From: an uncultured Lachnospiraceae bacterium
Lineage (GTDB): Bacteria; Bacillota; Clostridia; Lachnospirales; Lachnospiraceae
Length of the DNA stretch: 64,000 nt
Direction of reading: 5' to 3'
Assembly (NCBI GenBank): GCA_946557105.1
Contig: CAMNSZ010000009.1
Span: forward strand, 1 to 64,000
Shown here in pieces: positions 37,995 to 46,698 of this stretch (within the stretch, counting starts at the first letter, position 1; the number at the start of each line of letters is the position of its first letter). Under the pieces are notes generated by a model that was not told where the DNA came from, did not search any database, and saw nothing but the letters and a program-made list of their open reading frames with translations. The position numbers were made by a program, and so were the translations under genes.

Positions 37995-38849
37995 CTATTT
38001 GATAAAATAACGCCGTTGTCTGCGATACTGGGTGGGCGATTGTCCTACGCTTTTCCGAAAGACCTTACAAAAATAATTGCCGTTGGCAAAACCGTTTCGC
38101 AGTGCAATGCTCTCCAAATTGTCATCGGTGTTGAGCAAGTCATTCATCGCCGCCTGAAGCTTCAGCCCCGTCAGGTATTTGATAGGCGTCATTCCCATCT
38201 CATTGCAAAAACGGCGGGTAAAATGCTCCGGCGATACCCCGGACCGCTCCGCTATGCTCTCTACACTAATCGTCTGCCGGAACTCCTCTTCCATTATCCT
38301 TACTGCGTTTTTAATCATAGGACTTCCACCCGGGCTTTCAGGCTCCTCTAACTCCCGCAGGAAGGCGCACAAAAAGCAATACAAAAATTCCCCGCCCTCA
38401 TATCTTGCAAGCCGCTCTCCGGAAACAAGCCTTTGCTGCAGCTCTATAATCATCCTCACAGGCGCGCTGTTCTGTCTCAGTGCAAACACGCCGCCGCTTA
38501 ATTCCCTGATTCTCTCCGCAAAGGGAAAGACGGCGCTTCCTTTAAAATGTAAATAGAGATATTCCCAGCCCTGCTCGCAATCACCCAGCCAATAACGGCT
38601 GTTCTCCGGCATTTTCGCCAAAAACCCCTTCCCCTGCTTAAGGGTGTAAGCATTCCCGTTTTGCTCAAAGCATCCCTCTCCTTCCAGTGTATACTGAAAA
38701 AGATATCCTTCATAACCCGGTCTTTTGTCATTTTGAAAATCATATTTTTCCCCACAGCGATGCTCTATCCCGCCATCCAATAATACTAACGGCGGTTCCT
38801 TGATTGTGTCCTGATTAAAAATTCCGAAACAGCCTCTTTCATATTTCAT
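37995..38849 (-). CDS. AraC-family regulator, likely of the alpha-galactosidase
   Basis: A 284-residue regulator with an N-terminal cupin-like sugar-sensing domain (YEGYLFQYTLEGEGCFEQNG) and two C-terminal helix-turn-helix motifs (SVESIAERSGVSPEHFTRRF; NLESIALRNGFANGNYFCKVF). It is divergent from the GH27 gene, 171 bases apart, the usual place for its regulator. The ATG at 38849 is preferred over a TTG at 38873. Confidence 0.9.
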   Translation of the reverse strand: MKYERGCFGIFNQDTIKEPPLVLLDGGIEHRCGEKYDFQNDKRPGYEGYLFQYTLEGEGCFEQNGNAYTLKQGKGFLAKMPENSRYWLGDCEQGWEYLYLHFKGSAVFPFAERIRELSGGVFALRQNSAPVRMIIELQQRLVSGERLARYEGGEFLYCFLCAFLRELEEPESPGGSPMIKNAVRIMEEEFRQTISVESIAERSGVSPEHFTRRFCNEMGMTPIKYLTGLKLQAAMNDLLNTDDNLESIALRNGFANGNYFCKVFRKSVGQSPTQYRRQRRYFIK

Positions 38850-38904
38850 CAAAAAATTACCCTTCTTAATCAAATTTCTATTCTTTTATCTTTTCAATAT
38901 ATAC

Positions 38905-38933
38905 ATTATAATAGCCTATATACTAGAAATCAA
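38905..38933 (-). promoter_or_regulatory. Promoter of the AraC-family gene
   Basis: On the minus strand TTGATT (38928-38933), 17-base spacer, TATAAT (38905-38910). The same AT-rich block carries a TATAAT for the plus strand (38907-38912) without a good -35 box, consistent with an activator-dependent GH27 promoter. Confidence 0.6.
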
Positions 38934-39020
38934 TTTAATACCATCAAATTGCAGCTCTTTCAATATGTATATCAAAAAATAATTGTTTTGCAGCGGCTTA
39001 CTCCGCAGAAAGGATTCTTT

Positions 39021-40301
39021 ATGGACAAAAACGCCTTTGCCAAGGTTCCTCCCATGGGGTGGAACAGCTACGACTACTACGACACTACCGTAAATGAGGC
39101 GCAGGTGCGCGCCAATGCCGAATACATGGCAGAGCATCTAAAAGACTTCGGCTGGGAATATATTGTAGTGGATATCCAATGGTATGCCCACAAGGCAGGC
39201 TCCATGCGGGATAAGCATCAATATATCCCGTTTTCCAAGCTAGAGATGGACGAATATTCAAGGCTTCTGCCCGACCCCGAACGCTTCCCCTCCTCCAAGG
39301 ACGGCGCAGGCTTTAAGCCTTTAGCCGATTATATCCACAGTCTGGGCTTAAAATTCGGGATTCATATCATGAGGGGTATTCCCCGGATTGCCGCCCACAA
39401 TCATTCTGCCGTGAAAGGCTGCGCCGCCACCGCAGACGAAATTGCAATCCCAAATTCCATCTGCTGGTGGAATCCCGATATGTACGGCGTAACCGACACG
39501 CCACAGGGGCAGGCTTATTACGATTCTATTTTTGAATTGTATGCCCGGTGGGGCGTAGATTTTATCAAATGTGATGATATCTGCCGTCTTGACCAGCCCT
39601 CGGCGCGCTATGAAACCGAGATGCTTGCCAAAGCAATCCAAAAAAGCGGTCGCCCCATGGTGCTTTCCCTCTCTCCGGGACCTGCAAAAATCGACTGGGC
39701 ATGGCACTACGAGACTTATGCAAATATGTGGCGCATCACGGATGATTTCTGGGATAACTGGAAGCTGTTAAAGGATATGTTCCATCGCTGCGAGATTTGG
39801 CAAAGACATGTATCCGAAGGCTGCTATCCCGATTGCGACATGCTGCCCTTGGGCTATCTGGGCAAAGGCTTCGGGGAGGAACGCACCACCCGCTTTACCA
39901 AGGAGGAGCAGCGGACCATGATAACCATGTGGTGCTTATTCGGCTCCCCCCTTATGCTGGGCTGTGAAATGACCAAGCTGGACGACTGGACGCTTTCTCT
40001 TTTGACCAACAAAGAAGTGCTTTCCATGCTGACGCCCAAGTGCGTTCCTCGTCAAATTTGTCTGGATGAAAACAAAGCAGTCTGGACTGCCCACAACGAG
40101 GAGACCAGCCGCTCCTATCTCGCCCTGTTTAATTTAAGCGACGAGGCGTCTTACGTTTCCGTTGTCTGGGAAAAGCTGCAAATGGACGAGGCGCCCCACA
40201 GGCTTGTGGAACTCTGGAGCGGAGAGACTGTCTGTACGGATACCGCCGCGACGCTATCCGTTTCATTACCCCCACATGGATGCATTGTATATAAATGGTA
40301 A
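39021..40301 (+). CDS. GH27 alpha-galactosidase
   Basis: A 426-residue cytoplasmic (no signal peptide) glycosidase that removes terminal alpha-galactose. Family blocks: PPMGWNSYDYYDT, VVDIQWYAH, the nucleophile Asp in DFIKCDDICR, the acid Asp in WRITDDFWDNW and FGSPLMLGCEM. A C-terminal beta domain completes the length. The ATG at 39021 follows AAAGGA. Because it is intracellular, its substrates (raffinose-type or melibiose-type) must first be imported. Confidence 0.93.
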   Translation: MDKNAFAKVPPMGWNSYDYYDTTVNEAQVRANAEYMAEHLKDFGWEYIVVDIQWYAHKAGSMRDKHQYIPFSKLEMDEYSRLLPDPERFPSSKDGAGFKPLADYIHSLGLKFGIHIMRGIPRIAAHNHSAVKGCAATADEIAIPNSICWWNPDMYGVTDTPQGQAYYDSIFELYARWGVDFIKCDDICRLDQPSARYETEMLAKAIQKSGRPMVLSLSPGPAKIDWAWHYETYANMWRITDDFWDNWKLLKDMFHRCEIWQRHVSEGCYPDCDMLPLGYLGKGFGEERTTRFTKEEQRTMITMWCLFGSPLMLGCEMTKLDDWTLSLLTNKEVLSMLTPKCVPRQICLDENKAVWTAHNEETSRSYLALFNLSDEASYVSVVWEKLQMDEAPHRLVELWSGETVCTDTAATLSVSLPPHGCIVYKW

Positions 40302-40314
40302 TACATAAAAAACG

Positions 40315-40346
40315 CTATGAAAGCCGGCAGCCGCCGGCTTTCATAG
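40315..40346. terminator. Hairpin between GH27 and the broken lipoprotein gene
   Basis: CTATGAAAGCCGGC and GCCGGCTTTCATAG form a perfect 14-bp stem with a 4-base loop. It separates convergent genes and could end transcripts from both sides, though no long T run follows. Confidence 0.7.
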
Positions 40347-40361
40347 TATCCCCTTTTACCC

Positions 40362-42670
40362 TCAATTACCTAATTTATTTTCATCCAGATACAGCTGTAC
40401 TCTTCTGTCTATCAGCCGCGTCACCTCCAGCGCATTCTTCTGCCCTGACCAGAATGCGCCTGCCTCCTCCGCTACTATATCGTAGATCGGGCAGTAGTCC
40501 TTATAGGGAACGGCGCTCCTAAGCAATTCCTTGTATTCCTCCGTATATGTGGTGCCGTCCTCCTTTTGTCTCAATACTATCCAGTCGTCGCTTCCGTCCA
40601 GCCAATAATACTTCTTCTCCGGCTCATTATACCACACCTGAGTATCTACTATGCCGTCTATGACGCTGATATCGTTGTGAAGCTTTTTCTGGCAGTCCAT
40701 GCTTAGAAAATATCCTATCAGTCCTTCGATTACCTCCATTTTATCCTCGTCCACGTCTGCATTGACTGCCAAGAGTCCCTCCGCTATCAGATAAGTGCCC
40801 CTGCGGTCCTCGGCAGGCAGTCCTACGGGGTAGCAGTCGCTTCCGAGCTCACTGCTCAGGTAAAAAAAACCTTCCGCCCCCGCCATTCCCCGGCTTAATG
40901 CCAAAACAGATTTTGTAGTTATCCCGTATTTCTCATAGGTTTCCTTTCCCGCCCAGCGCTCGTCATAATCTCTCACCACCTCAAGGAGCCTCATAAAATC
41001 CTTTTCCTCAAAACGGCTGATGCCTTCCTCCCAGTCGACAAATTTTGATTTCCTTTGGGCAAGGTCATACTCCACCAAAAGGGGAAGCACATCATAATAG
41101 TCAATATTGCTGCCGAATCCCCTTGTGAAGATACCGCAGATATTCTGGCGGCTATCCGCCAGCTCCAGCACATCGTCAAGCGTCCAGCCCTCTTCATTTC
41201 AAATCTCCCTGTGAGTAAACATTGTCTTCACATCCACACTGATGGGAATACCGTAGAGCTTTCCTCCCATCTCCCCGTACTCAAGCACACCGGGAAGCAA
41301 CGTGTCCTTTACGGAATCCGGTATCAGTTCCCCCATTTCCGCAAGGGCCCCGTTCTCCCAAAGCTTCCGTAAATCCTTATAGGGTATGTACAGCAGGTCG
41401 GGGCCTTTTCCGTTTAACACCTCCACCAGCATCCGTTCCTTGGAATTATCCGTCTGTGAGGTTTTTTCCACCGTCACCGGACACTGGGGATTCTTTCTGC
41501 TAAAGGTGGCAATAGAAGCCTCGACAAAATTAGCCCCAGATTCCTGTGTCATAATCCCCACCCTCACCGGGTTCCTTAATTTGGGTTCTTCATAGGAAAG
41601 GCGGCTCACCCAGTCCTCCGTTTTTGATATATACCGCAAATATGCGTTGCCGCTGCTGTTCCAGAACAGCATGGTACTTAACTGTTCCCCGATGCCGTTT
41701 GCCTTTAAGTCAAATACCCTTTCCCTTTTCCCGGTTCCCACATTCCATCTCACGACAGACCCTTTCCATGCATAATAAAGCTCGCTGCCCTGCATGCCGT
41801 ACCATTTATCTATGATCTCGTTTTCCGTTCTGCCCAGCTCGACTATCTCGTTCCTCTCGTTTTTCCACACTAACCTTGTTCCGTTTACGTCGGAATCCTT
41901 TATAGGGAAAAACATTCTTCCGGCGGCGTCGCGCACGGGTTCATATATCATATCTCGTGAAGAATCCTGACAGATATATGCAGTCACGGCATTCCCCTCG
42001 TCGTCCACAATGTAGAGGCCGTCTTGATTTTCCTCCATTACAGTGACATAGAAATATCCTGCCCCGTCCCTGTACAGGCCTTTGAATCCCCCCCAAACCC
42101 AAGCTCCTTAAGCCCCGGCAGGATATCAACCTGCGATTTGAGCCTGCCCTTTTTGTCCGTCGTCACCACATAACACTGCGTGGGAGCGTCAGCCTGCCAT
42201 GCCGCTTCCCCGTCGCACGCGCCCGCCAAAAAATAATACTCGCCGCCAATGGCGTCAAAGCCCCAGATTTCATTGCCCTCAATGCCCCAATCTTTCGGGT
42301 GGAGCTTAACGCTGTCCGCCTCTCCTTCGCCCATGGGGATTGTCTCCAGATAATATACGGTTCTTTCGTCAAGATAATACCTACACAGGTCCAGATAATC
42401 GTCGCCATCTGCCCTGACCACATGCAGTCTTGGTAAGTTATTATCGTCGGGATGTTCATGCGACACCTCCCGGTAATCCAACACATATAACTGCTCTCCA
42501 TCTCCCAGCGACTCCCTACGAAATCCCTGCTGCCAGTCCGCAAGAGTATGCTCCGATACAGCCCCTTCCCTGACAGCATCCTCTGTCGTGCCGCAGCCCG
42601 CTGCGGCGGCTCCCCACAGCAGACATACAACAAAAAAAATATATATTTTCTTTTTTGTTCCGTTCCGCAT
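40362..42670 (-). pseudogene. Broken paralogue of the 760-residue binding-protein-like lipoprotein
   Basis: Three frames in series match the intact neighbour from end to end. Piece 1 (42670-42038) has lipobox AAAGC and the N-terminal half. The frame is then lost in a run of seven C (42088-42094, G on the coding strand): one more G restores alignment (FKGLYRDGAGYFYV). Piece 2 runs to an in-frame TGA at 41199-41201, where the neighbour has Trp. Piece 3 (from before 41171) completes the C-terminus to VQLYLDENK. The gene therefore has one frameshift and one nonsense codon, with the rest well preserved, which suggests recent inactivation or, for the G run, a sequencing slip. Confidence 0.88.
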
Positions 42671-42713
42671 ACCTCTTACTCCTCATAAACCTAATAATGC
42701 GCGTTAAAATTTT

Positions 42714-44996
42714 CTATTTATTTTCATCCAGATACAGCTGTACTCTTCTGTCTATCAGCCGCGTCACCTCCGTCGCATCCTTCTGCCCCGACCAAAATGC
42801 GCCTGCTTCCTCCGCTACTATATCGTAGATCGGACAGTAGTCCTTATAGGGAACGGCGCTCCTAAGCAATTCTCTAAACTCCCCGGTATAGGGCGTACCG
42901 TCTTTTTTCGCTGACAGAAGCTTCTTAACGTCGGTTCCATCATCCCAATAATATTGGTTATGTATTTCACTGTATTTTATATGCGTATCTATCAGCCCGT
43001 CTATAACACTGATATCATCCCAGATTTTCTGCTGACACTCCATGCCCAAAAAGTACTCTATCAGCTTCCCAATCGTCTTAAGCTTCTCCTCCTCCACGTT
43101 GACATTTACCACGAACAGCCCCTCCGCAATCAGATAATTACCCCTGTGATCCTCCGCCGGCAGCCCTACGGCATAACAATCCTCCCCAAGCTTACTGCTT
43201 AAAATCGAAAAGATCCCTATACCGATTTCGCTGCTATCCATTCCCAAAGCAGATTGCATGGCTATCCCATAGTCCTCATCGGCTTCTTTTCCTGTCCGTT
43301 GCTCTTCATAATTTTTTACCGTTTCAAGTACCCTCATGAAATTCTTTTCCTCAAAATGGCTGGTTCTCTTCTCCCAATCAATAAACTTAGATTTCTCCTG
43401 CGCAATGTCAGGCTCCACCAGAAGGCGCAACGTGTCATATTCATTTAAGCCGTAGCCGGTCTGCGCTGTAAAGATGCCATGGATGGCAGGATTGTTCTCC
43501 GCCGCCTCCAATGCCTCATCAAGGGTCCATCCCTTCCCGTTCCATATATTTCTGTTGGTAAACATCGTCTGCATTTGGACGCAGACGGGGATCCCATACA
43601 GACCGTCCTCAATCTCCCCGTATTCAATTACTCCCGGCAACAGCGTAGCTTTTACGGCTTCCGGCAAAAGCCCTTCTATTTCTCTGAGGGCGCCATTATT
43701 GTTCAACCGCAGTAAATCCCTGTAAGAAACATACAGCATATCAGGACCTTTTCCCGTAATCACATCAACCAGCATCCGCTCCTTTGAATTGTCCGTTGGC
43801 ACGGTATCCTCCACCTTCAGCGGGCACTGGGGATTCTCCCTTTTATAGGTAGCAAGCTCGCTCTTAATAAAATTGGCTCCCCTTCCCCATGTGGTTATCC
43901 CAATATCAATTGAATCCTTACTTTCGGGCTCCTCATAGGACATCCTGCTCACCCAGTCTTCACTTTTCGATATATACCTCAGGTAAAGATTCCCACTGTC
44001 ATCCCATAGCAGAGTGGTACAAGACCGCTCTGCTATGCCGTTTTCTTCTAAGTCAAATACCTCTTCCCGTTTTCCGGTAATTACGTCCCACCTGACTATC
44101 ATATTGAGCTCCACGTAATATAATTTGCTTTCCCTCATACAATACCAGGTATCTATGCCGGCATTTTCCATCCTGCACAGCTCGGCAATCTCATTCTTCC
44201 CGTTTTTCCACAGAAGTCTTGTTGCCTGCTCCGATGAATCCTTCACAGGGAAAAAAATTCTGCCACTGTCGTCTTTCACCGGGCTGAATATGATATCCGC
44301 GAAAGCCACCCGGCAAATATAGGAAGCAACGGCCGTACCTTTACCATCGGTAACATACAGACCTCCCTTTCCCTCGTCCATTGTAGTAACATAAATATAT
44401 CCGTCACCATCCACACAAAAGCTCAACAGTATCCCACCATACCCCAGCTCCTTAAGGCCCGGCAGAATATCCGCCTGCATCTGCAGGCGTCCTTTACCGT
44501 CTGTTTCCACAATCCGAAGCTGCTCCGGCACGTCGTCCTCTTTTGGTTCGCTCTCATCATATATTGCAACCAGAAAATAATAATTGCCTCCCATAACGTC
44601 AAATCCCCAGATTTCGTTGCTCTCGATGCCCCAGCTCTTTGGATGGATATTGATATAGGACGTCTCTCCCCCTCCCATAGGAATGGTTTCCAGATAGTAT
44701 TCAGTTCTTTCATCAAGATAGTATCTGGTAAAATCCACATAATCATTACCCAGCGTCCTGACAACATGCAGCCTTGGCAAATTATTTTCCTTAGGATGTT
44801 CATGATTTAGCTTCCGATAGTCTAACGCATACATCCTGTCGTTTCCGTCCTTTTTTAAATTCCCCTTATGGAAGCCCTGTTCCCAATCTGCATGGACGCG
44901 CTGCGCCGCCGCGTCCTCTTGCCTTGTGCCACAGCTCGTTATTGCCGCTATACATATAATGCATACTGCAAATAATATGTACAGATTTCTTCTCAT
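42714..44996 (-). CDS. Large lipoprotein with solute-binding-protein-like C-terminal half
   Basis: A 760-residue exported lipoprotein (lipobox ITSCG). The first ~330 residues look like a beta-rich, possibly propeller-type region with repeated phrases (GDGYIYVTT, KGGLYVTDGKGT, SGNLYLRYISK). From about 350 on the features of family-1 binding proteins appear (SELATYKRENPQCPL; MLVDVITGKGPDMLYVSYRDL; LYGIPVCVQMQTMFT; VVNVNVEEEKLKTIG). No permease or ATPase adjoins, so it may sense or capture a ligand rather than feed an importer. The ATG at 44996 is seven bases after GGAGG. It is the intact member of a tandem pair; the ligand is unknown. Confidence 0.8.
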   Translation of the reverse strand: MRRNLYILFAVCIICIAAITSCGTRQEDAAAQRVHADWEQGFHKGNLKKDGNDRMYALDYRKLNHEHPKENNLPRLHVVRTLGNDYVDFTRYYLDERTEYYLETIPMGGGETSYINIHPKSWGIESNEIWGFDVMGGNYYFLVAIYDESEPKEDDVPEQLRIVETDGKGRLQMQADILPGLKELGYGGILLSFCVDGDGYIYVTTMDEGKGGLYVTDGKGTAVASYICRVAFADIIFSPVKDDSGRIFFPVKDSSEQATRLLWKNGKNEIAELCRMENAGIDTWYCMRESKLYYVELNMIVRWDVITGKREEVFDLEENGIAERSCTTLLWDDSGNLYLRYISKSEDWVSRMSYEEPESKDSIDIGITTWGRGANFIKSELATYKRENPQCPLKVEDTVPTDNSKERMLVDVITGKGPDMLYVSYRDLLRLNNNGALREIEGLLPEAVKATLLPGVIEYGEIEDGLYGIPVCVQMQTMFTNRNIWNGKGWTLDEALEAAENNPAIHGIFTAQTGYGLNEYDTLRLLVEPDIAQEKSKFIDWEKRTSHFEEKNFMRVLETVKNYEEQRTGKEADEDYGIAMQSALGMDSSEIGIGIFSILSSKLGEDCYAVGLPAEDHRGNYLIAEGLFVVNVNVEEEKLKTIGKLIEYFLGMECQQKIWDDISVIDGLIDTHIKYSEIHNQYYWDDGTDVKKLLSAKKDGTPYTGEFRELLRSAVPYKDYCPIYDIVAEEAGAFWSGQKDATEVTRLIDRRVQLYLDENK

Positions 44997-45134
44997 AATC
45001 AATCCTCCAAGCCGAGAGCGCCTTATGGCGCAGCAGCTTTCAAATTCTGTTCCGCAATCAAATATCCCGCAACGACTAATAGGGTAAAAACCTTACTGTG
45101 TGAAGTTTGTCTTATTGACTATATTTTAGACCAC

Positions 45135-45446
45135 CTATACCCTTTTGTCATAGTTTGCGTCACTACAGCTTGAATGCCGCCCATGCTCCGTAAATATTTC
45201 CCATTTCTTTTTCCCACATTCCTTACATTGCTCAAACTCACTTGATACCCAGCAATTTACCAGACAGTGTCCTCCGTCCACATTTGAACTATGGGTATAT
45301 GACCATGAATTAACATTGGGATTTCCCGAAATTACCCATGTGTGCACATGGTTTTCCGCCGCAGCCGCATGCACAGGCATACTGCCGGAAAGCATACATG
45401 CCAACAACAGACCCATAACCACTTTTTTTGTTGTTCTCTTAATCAT
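45135..45446 (-). CDS. Small secreted Cys/His-rich protein
   Basis: A 103-residue pre-protein: a basic start, a hydrophobic stretch and a likely signal peptidase site after PVHAAAA. The mature part is about 70 residues with five Cys and six His (HVHTWV, GGHCLVNC, CKECGKK, HGRHSSC), which could bind metal or form disulphides. Good AAGGAAGG site. I do not recognise the family. It is divergent from the XRE regulator gene, and its upstream region carries three GTTAAA motifs. Confidence 0.75.
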   Translation of the reverse strand: MIKRTTKKVVMGLLLACMLSGSMPVHAAAAENHVHTWVISGNPNVNSWSYTHSSNVDGGHCLVNCWVSSEFEQCKECGKKKWEIFTEHGRHSSCSDANYDKRV

Positions 45447-45485
45447 TATATTTCCTTCCTTTCTAATTATTAAATTATTAAAAAT

Positions 45486-45668
45486 GTTAAAGTGTTAAAA
45501 ATATTAAAACAATTAATGTTAAAGTAATTTGCAACATTGGCTTGCAAATATCATGTTAACGGTACCTGTCAACAAACCCACATTAACATTTATTGGCATT
45601 ATATTCAATGGAGAAAAAGTTAAACGGAGGTTAAATAGAAATTTAACCTTTTCTCTACTTGATTTAAC
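45486..45668. promoter_or_regulatory. Array of seven GTTAAA motifs between divergent genes
   Basis: GTTAAA occurs at 45486, 45494, 45518, 45619 and 45630, and its complement TTTAAC at 45642 and 45663. The two central ones form AGGTTAAAT(N4)ATTTAACCT (45628-45649), nested within GAGAAAA arms (45611-45617 and TTTTCTC at 45649-45655). Three motifs sit before the secreted-protein gene, four before the regulator, with the last overlapping its -35 box. This is the pattern of an operator for a dimeric repressor or activator. Confidence 0.6.
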
Positions 45669-45687
45669 TTTATTATCATAGTAAAAT
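45659..45687 (+). promoter_or_regulatory. Promoter of the membrane-anchored XRE gene
   Basis: TTGATT (45659-45664), a 17-base spacer, TAAAAT (45682-45687). The TTTAAC motif at 45663 overlaps the -35 box, which suggests autoregulation. Confidence 0.65.
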
Positions 45688-45722
45688 AATAGTAGATATT
45701 GTGTATGATTGGGGAAAATAAA

Positions 45723-46370
45723 ATGAATAAAGACGAATTTGGTAAACTGCTGAGGACATTGCGCGAACAGCAAAATTTAACGCAGGCTCATCTTGCCGAT
45801 GTGCTGCATGTAACCACGGCTTCCGTCAGCAAATGGGAAACCGGAAAAAATTTACCTAACAATGATATTCAGGACAGATTATGCCAATTTTTTCATCTCA
45901 CACATGATGAATTGCATAATCCTGAGACTACTCTTTCGCATTTAAGCCCGGCTGACACTTTCTCCACCGTCGTAAAGCCCGCGGTCGAATCCAAAGAAAA
46001 ACCGTTTGCAAAAAAGAAACAGCTGTTTGCTTACTCTACAGCTGTCCTTGTCGTATTGGTTGTTGTGGCAGGAATACTATTATTCATGCACAGGAAGAAT
46101 GATGCTAATAGTTTCTCCGTATATCATGTAAATTCACGATATTATTTTGATGAGTATTCGGGGGAAGAGATATATGAATACTCCTGCGTATACATAGGGG
46201 CTTTTACCCTTAAAAATGCTTCCGGATTCAGCGAACACGTCCGCCAAAAGTGGATGGAGGACAATAACGTGCGCAAAGACATAAATACCTTGAAGATTTC
46301 CTTTTACAAAAACGAGCAGGCTGCCCTCGGCTGGGCGCCCACTAACGAATGGGTTTACCTGTTCCGATGA
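45723..46370 (+). CDS. Membrane-anchored XRE-family regulator
   Basis: A 215-residue protein with an N-terminal helix-turn-helix (residues 5-60; LTQAHLADVLHVTTASVSKWETG), a linker, one hydrophobic helix at about 101-122 and an extracytoplasmic tail of ~90 residues (VNSRYYFDEYSGEEIYEY; KISFYKNEQAALGW). This single-pass layout suggests direct coupling of an outside signal to DNA binding. I do not recognise the tail. The ATG at 45723 follows GGGG at seven bases. It is followed after 17 bases by another small secreted protein, and flanked upstream by a divergent one. Confidence 0.8.
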   Translation: MNKDEFGKLLRTLREQQNLTQAHLADVLHVTTASVSKWETGKNLPNNDIQDRLCQFFHLTHDELHNPETTLSHLSPADTFSTVVKPAVESKEKPFAKKKQLFAYSTAVLVVLVVVAGILLFMHRKNDANSFSVYHVNSRYYFDEYSGEEIYEYSCVYIGAFTLKNASGFSEHVRQKWMEDNNVRKDINTLKISFYKNEQAALGWAPTNEWVYLFR

Positions 46371-46387
46371 CAAGAAAGGTATATGCC

Positions 46388-46675
46388 ATGAAAAAATTTA
46401 TTATATTTATTATATGTATAATACTTTGTTTATTTTTTCGCTTTACTCCGGTTCTGGCTGAACCGGCCGGCGGCGAGGAGCCTATAAGTCTCGTCGAAAC
46501 GGTTCCGTACATTTCGCGTGATTTTGTTTTTGACGGCAATACCTTTCCTCCCGAGCAAATCCACTGTCAAGAAACAATGAACGGCAAACAGCAGGAATAT
46601 GTGCTGACACGTTACTCCTTTATCGCCTGTGACAATAAAGTTATCGCCACTTACCGCATCGGCCAATTTCCGTGA
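46388..46675 (+). CDS. Small secreted protein downstream of the XRE regulator
   Basis: A 95-residue pre-protein with a clear signal peptide (KKFIIFIICIILCLFF, cleavage near VLAEPA). The mature part is ~70 residues, with two Cys, a DFVFDGNTFPPEQIHC stretch and the end TYRIGQFP. No family recognised. It starts 17 bases after the regulator stop behind AAAGG and is probably co-transcribed. Small size and export make it a candidate signal or inhibitor for the regulator's outside domain, which is inference. Confidence 0.7.
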   Translation: MKKFIIFIICIILCLFFRFTPVLAEPAGGEEPISLVETVPYISRDFVFDGNTFPPEQIHCQETMNGKQQEYVLTRYSFIACDNKVIATYRIGQFP

Positions 46676-46698
46676 CATGCAGGCACTAATTTATTAGC

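Noticed and set aside
45519..45773. 84-codon frame on the minus strand across the XRE promoter
   Set aside because: It overlaps the promoter, operator array and HTH start, with AT-rich chance codons.
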